From the NCBI RefSeq assembly GCF_016405905.1, contig NZ_JAEFCB010000001.1, forward strand, positions 1,240,001-1,304,000: a stretch of DNA of 64,000 nucleotides, written 5' to 3'. Under the pieces are notes generated by a model. That model worked only from the letters and a program-made list of their open reading frames with translations. It was not told where the DNA came from and searched no databases. This DNA is from Variovorax sp. IB41 (GTDB lineage Bacteria > Pseudomonadota > Gammaproteobacteria > Burkholderiales > Burkholderiaceae_C). Numbering within the stretch: position 1 is the stretch's first letter; every line of letters starts with the position of its first letter. This document shows positions 62,183-64,000 of this stretch, piece by piece. The position numbers were made by a program, and so were the translations under genes.

Positions 62183-63258
62183 TGTCGTTCGGCCCTTTCG
62201 GCCCTTCCGGCCTCTCGCGGCGCAGCCTGTTGCTGGCTGCGTTGGCTGCGGCACCCGCAAGCTGGGCCTTGTCCGCGCGCTCGCTGCAGTTCCCGCGTGA
62301 CTTCGGCAGCCATCCTGATCTGCACACCGAGTGGTGGTACATCACCGGCCATGCGAAGAATGCGGCGGGGCGCGAATTCGGCTTCCAGGTGACCTTCTTC
62401 CGCTCGCGCATCGACGCGACGCAGGCCATGCGCTCGGCCTTCGCCGCGAAGAACCTCGTGTTCGCACACGCGGCCGTCACCGATCTCGAAGGCCGCGTGC
62501 TGCTGCACGACCAGCGCATCGCGCGCGCCGGCTTCGGCGTGGCATCGGCGAGCGAAGCCGACACCGAGGTGCGATTGCGCGACTGGTCGCTGGTGCGCAA
62601 GGACGGCAGCTATGCGGCGCGCATTCCGGCCGGCGAGTTCGCGCTCGACCTGCGCTTCACGCCGACGCAGCCTGTTCTCCTGCAAGGCAACGCCGGCCTC
62701 TCGCGCAAGGGACCCGATGAAGCCCAGGCGAGCTACTACTACAGCGAACCCCAGTTGAAGACGCAGGGCAAGCTCACGCTCAAGGGCCAGGGCTTCGATG
62801 TCGATGGCACCGCGTGGCTCGATCACGAATGGAGCGAGGCGCTGATGCATCCCGAGGCCGTGGGCTGGGACTGGATCGGCATGAACCTGGACGATGGCAG
62901 TGCGCTCACCGCCTTTCATCTGCGTCGCAAGGATGGCAGTGCGCTGTGGGGTGGTGGTTCGTTTCGCACGCGCGATGGTGTTCTGCGCGTGTTCAAGAAC
63001 GACGAGGTGCGCTTCGAGAGCGTCAACGCGTGGAACAGTCCGCGCACGCAGGCGAAGTACCCGACGCAATGGCGCGTGCAGACGCCGTCCGGCAACTTCG
63101 AGGTGCGCGCGCTGCTCGATGACCAGGAACTGGACAGCCGCGGATCGACCGGAGGCGTGTACTGGGAAGGCCTCAGCGATCTTCTTGATGCGCAGGGAAA
63201 GCGCGTGGGGCGTGGCTATCTGGAGATGACGGGGTACGCAGCGCCGCTGCGGCTGTAG
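62182..63258 (+). CDS. AttH/CrtC-like secreted lipocalin-family protein
   Basis: A 358-residue exported protein of the COG5621/carotenoid 1,2-hydratase-like family. The signal contains a twin-Arg motif, SRRSLLLAALAAAPASWA (about 12-29). The family signature HPDLHTEWWYITGH and EFGFQVTFFRSRI is present, followed by SYYYSEPQL, GTAWLDHEWSEAL and GWDWIGMNLDDG. AttH proteins accompany LolD-type ATPases and FtsX permeases; the likely partners are at 47063 and 55088. The gene shares one base with the preceding stop, so it is coupled to the cysteine-synthase-like gene. Confidence 0.9.
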   Translation: MSFGPFGPSGLSRRSLLLAALAAAPASWALSARSLQFPRDFGSHPDLHTEWWYITGHAKNAAGREFGFQVTFFRSRIDATQAMRSAFAAKNLVFAHAAVTDLEGRVLLHDQRIARAGFGVASASEADTEVRLRDWSLVRKDGSYAARIPAGEFALDLRFTPTQPVLLQGNAGLSRKGPDEAQASYYYSEPQLKTQGKLTLKGQGFDVDGTAWLDHEWSEALMHPEAVGWDWIGMNLDDGSALTAFHLRRKDGSALWGGGSFRTRDGVLRVFKNDEVRFESVNAWNSPRTQAKYPTQWRVQTPSGNFEVRALLDDQELDSRGSTGGVYWEGLSDLLDAQGKRVGRGYLEMTGYAAPLRL

Positions 63259-63287
63259 GTTCTGTTCAGGGCGGGTGCACAGGCCAC

Positions 63288-63357
63288 CGGGTGCTCCCCT
63301 CCGCGAATGTCCCCCGGGCTTCGCCCTCCTCCTTGATTTCGCTGCGGGGAGCACCCG
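63288..63357. repeat. 12-bp inverted repeat between convergent genes
   Basis: CGGGTGCTCCCC (63288-63299) and GGGGAGCACCCG (63346-63357) are perfect inverted copies separated by 46 bases within the 214-bp convergent gap after the AttH-like gene. They could form a long stem-loop in RNA and may act as transcription barrier or as a dispersed element end. Nothing else coding is seen in the gap. Confidence 0.75.
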
Positions 63358-63472
63358 ATGCCCTGCGCACGATGGGCGCTGTCGTTGTGCCGGAGGATCA
63401 ACCGCGGGGGATCGAGATCACTGTGCTGCCGAAGGCCAACCAGCGGCCTTCGGGGCGGGTGCGTTCAGCCGG

Positions 63473-64000
63473 TCAGTGCGACGGGCCCGAGCCGCGTCCC
63501 TTGCGCCGGTCGATGAAGGCGATGATCTCGCCCATGATCCCCTTGCGGAAAGCGAGCACGCAGATCACGAAGATCAGGCCCGTGACCATGGTCACCGACT
63601 CGCCCAGCGTGTTGAACCAGTCGATGGTCGTGATGCGCGCGAGGAAGTTGCCCAGCTCGCCGATCTTGTTCTCCAGCAGCACCACCACCGCCGAGCCGAC
63701 CAGCGGACCCGAGAGCGTGCCCAGGCCGCCGACGAGCGTCATCAGGATGACCTGGCCCGAGGCGGTCCAGTGCACGTCCGACAGGGTGGCGAAGCCCAGC
63801 ACCAGCGTCTTTAGCGAGCCCGCGAGGCCCGAGAGCGCGGCCGAGATCACGAAGGCCAGCAGCTTGAAGCGGCTCACGTCGTAGCCGAGGGACAAGGCGC
63901 GCGGTTCGTTCTCCTTGATGCCTTTCAAGACCTGCCCGAACGGCGAGTGGATGGTGCGCACGATCAGGAGGAACGCGGCCACCACGACGACCAGCGCGAC
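63473..64000 (-). CDS. Branched-chain amino acid ABC transporter permease (LivM-like), 5' end outside window
   Basis: The frame runs off the right edge; 175 C-terminal residues are present, 5' part missing. The sequence RTIHSPFGQVLKGIKENEPRALSLGYDVSRFKLLAFVISA, split here by function, contains the LivM/LivH coupling segment (IKENEPRALSLGYD), and several hydrophobic segments follow, including VILMTLVGGLGTLSGPLVGS. The family imports branched-chain amino acids, urea or aromatic acids. A typical Liv operon should continue to the right, with livH upstream. Confidence 0.92.
   Translation of the reverse strand, partial: VALVVVVAAFLLIVRTIHSPFGQVLKGIKENEPRALSLGYDVSRFKLLAFVISAALSGLAGSLKTLVLGFATLSDVHWTASGQVILMTLVGGLGTLSGPLVGSAVVVLLENKIGELGNFLARITTIDWFNTLGESVTMVTGLIFVICVLAFRKGIMGEIIAFIDRRKGRGSGPSH

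Noticed and set aside
57716..62260. 1514-codon open frame on the minus strand spanning two genes
   Set aside because: Only its last 240 codons are a real gene (the methyltransferase). The rest is another frame of the acylase gene.

Overview
The window is high-GC betaproteobacterial DNA, most likely from Comamonadaceae and probably Variovorax. That placement is inference from three things: the thrS-infC-rpmI-rplT-pheS-pheT-ihfA-merR order ending at a tRNA-Pro, the abundance of Bug-type binding proteins, and an FMN riboswitch driving a type II lumazine synthase. About 60 genes are visible, tightly packed and often overlapping by 1-4 bases.

Region 1 (1-6052) is the integrase end of a small integrative element, cut by the left edge. 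It holds two tandem paralogous hypothetical genes, divergent Arc-type ribbon-helix-helix genes around three copies of a 15-bp palindromic operator, a Rha/KilAC antirepressor-like gene, a run of overlapping small unknown genes, a zinc ribbon protein and a tyrosine recombinase next to tRNA-Pro(GGG). No phage structural genes are visible here.

Region 2 (6052-15850) is housekeeping, all leftward: tRNA-Pro, merR-like, ihfA, pheT, pheS, rplT, rpmI, infC (ATC start), thrS, then aceA. The thrS leader has a candidate threonine-rich leader peptide and an intrinsic terminator just before thrS. A second terminator-like hairpin lies between rplT and pheS.

Region 3 (15960-19150) is mixed: a gamma-glutamylcyclotransferase-like protein, an EamA transporter, a Lys/Ala/Pro-repeat SWIB protein and an AraC regulator.

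Region 4 (19116-30314) is a catabolic island of unknown substrate. A ThDP-dependent lyase-like gene diverges from a TetR gene, followed by a Bug-type binding protein, an NMT1-type ABC importer (permease, binding protein, ATPase), an enolase-superfamily protein, a Gfo/Idh oxidoreductase, a DUF993 aldolase-like protein and a sugar isomerase-like TIM barrel. A similar operator-like motif sits before both the TetR gene and the transport operon.

Region 5 (30363-41522) holds AlkX/YcaQ-type glycosylase, riboswitch-ribH, GST, ArsC-like, queG/tsaE (start regions overlap), amiC, a glycine-zipper lipoprotein, DedA, GNAT, mutL and an alpha/beta hydrolase lipoprotein.

Region 6 (41567-64000) has an FAD-less molybdenum hydroxylase with cytochrome c, miaA, and the parts of a LolD/FtsX/AttH-like export system spread over 16 kb (ATPase 47063, permease 55088, secreted lipocalin-like protein 62182). 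Between them lie accessory genes: a dehydratase, a GntR-controlled EctD-like dioxygenase plus SAF-domain dehydrogenase, a DGPF-ECF42 sigma pair with a matching promoter, a serine hydrolase, a penicillin acylase-family lipoprotein and a cysteine-synthase-like enzyme. The window ends inside a livM-like permease gene.
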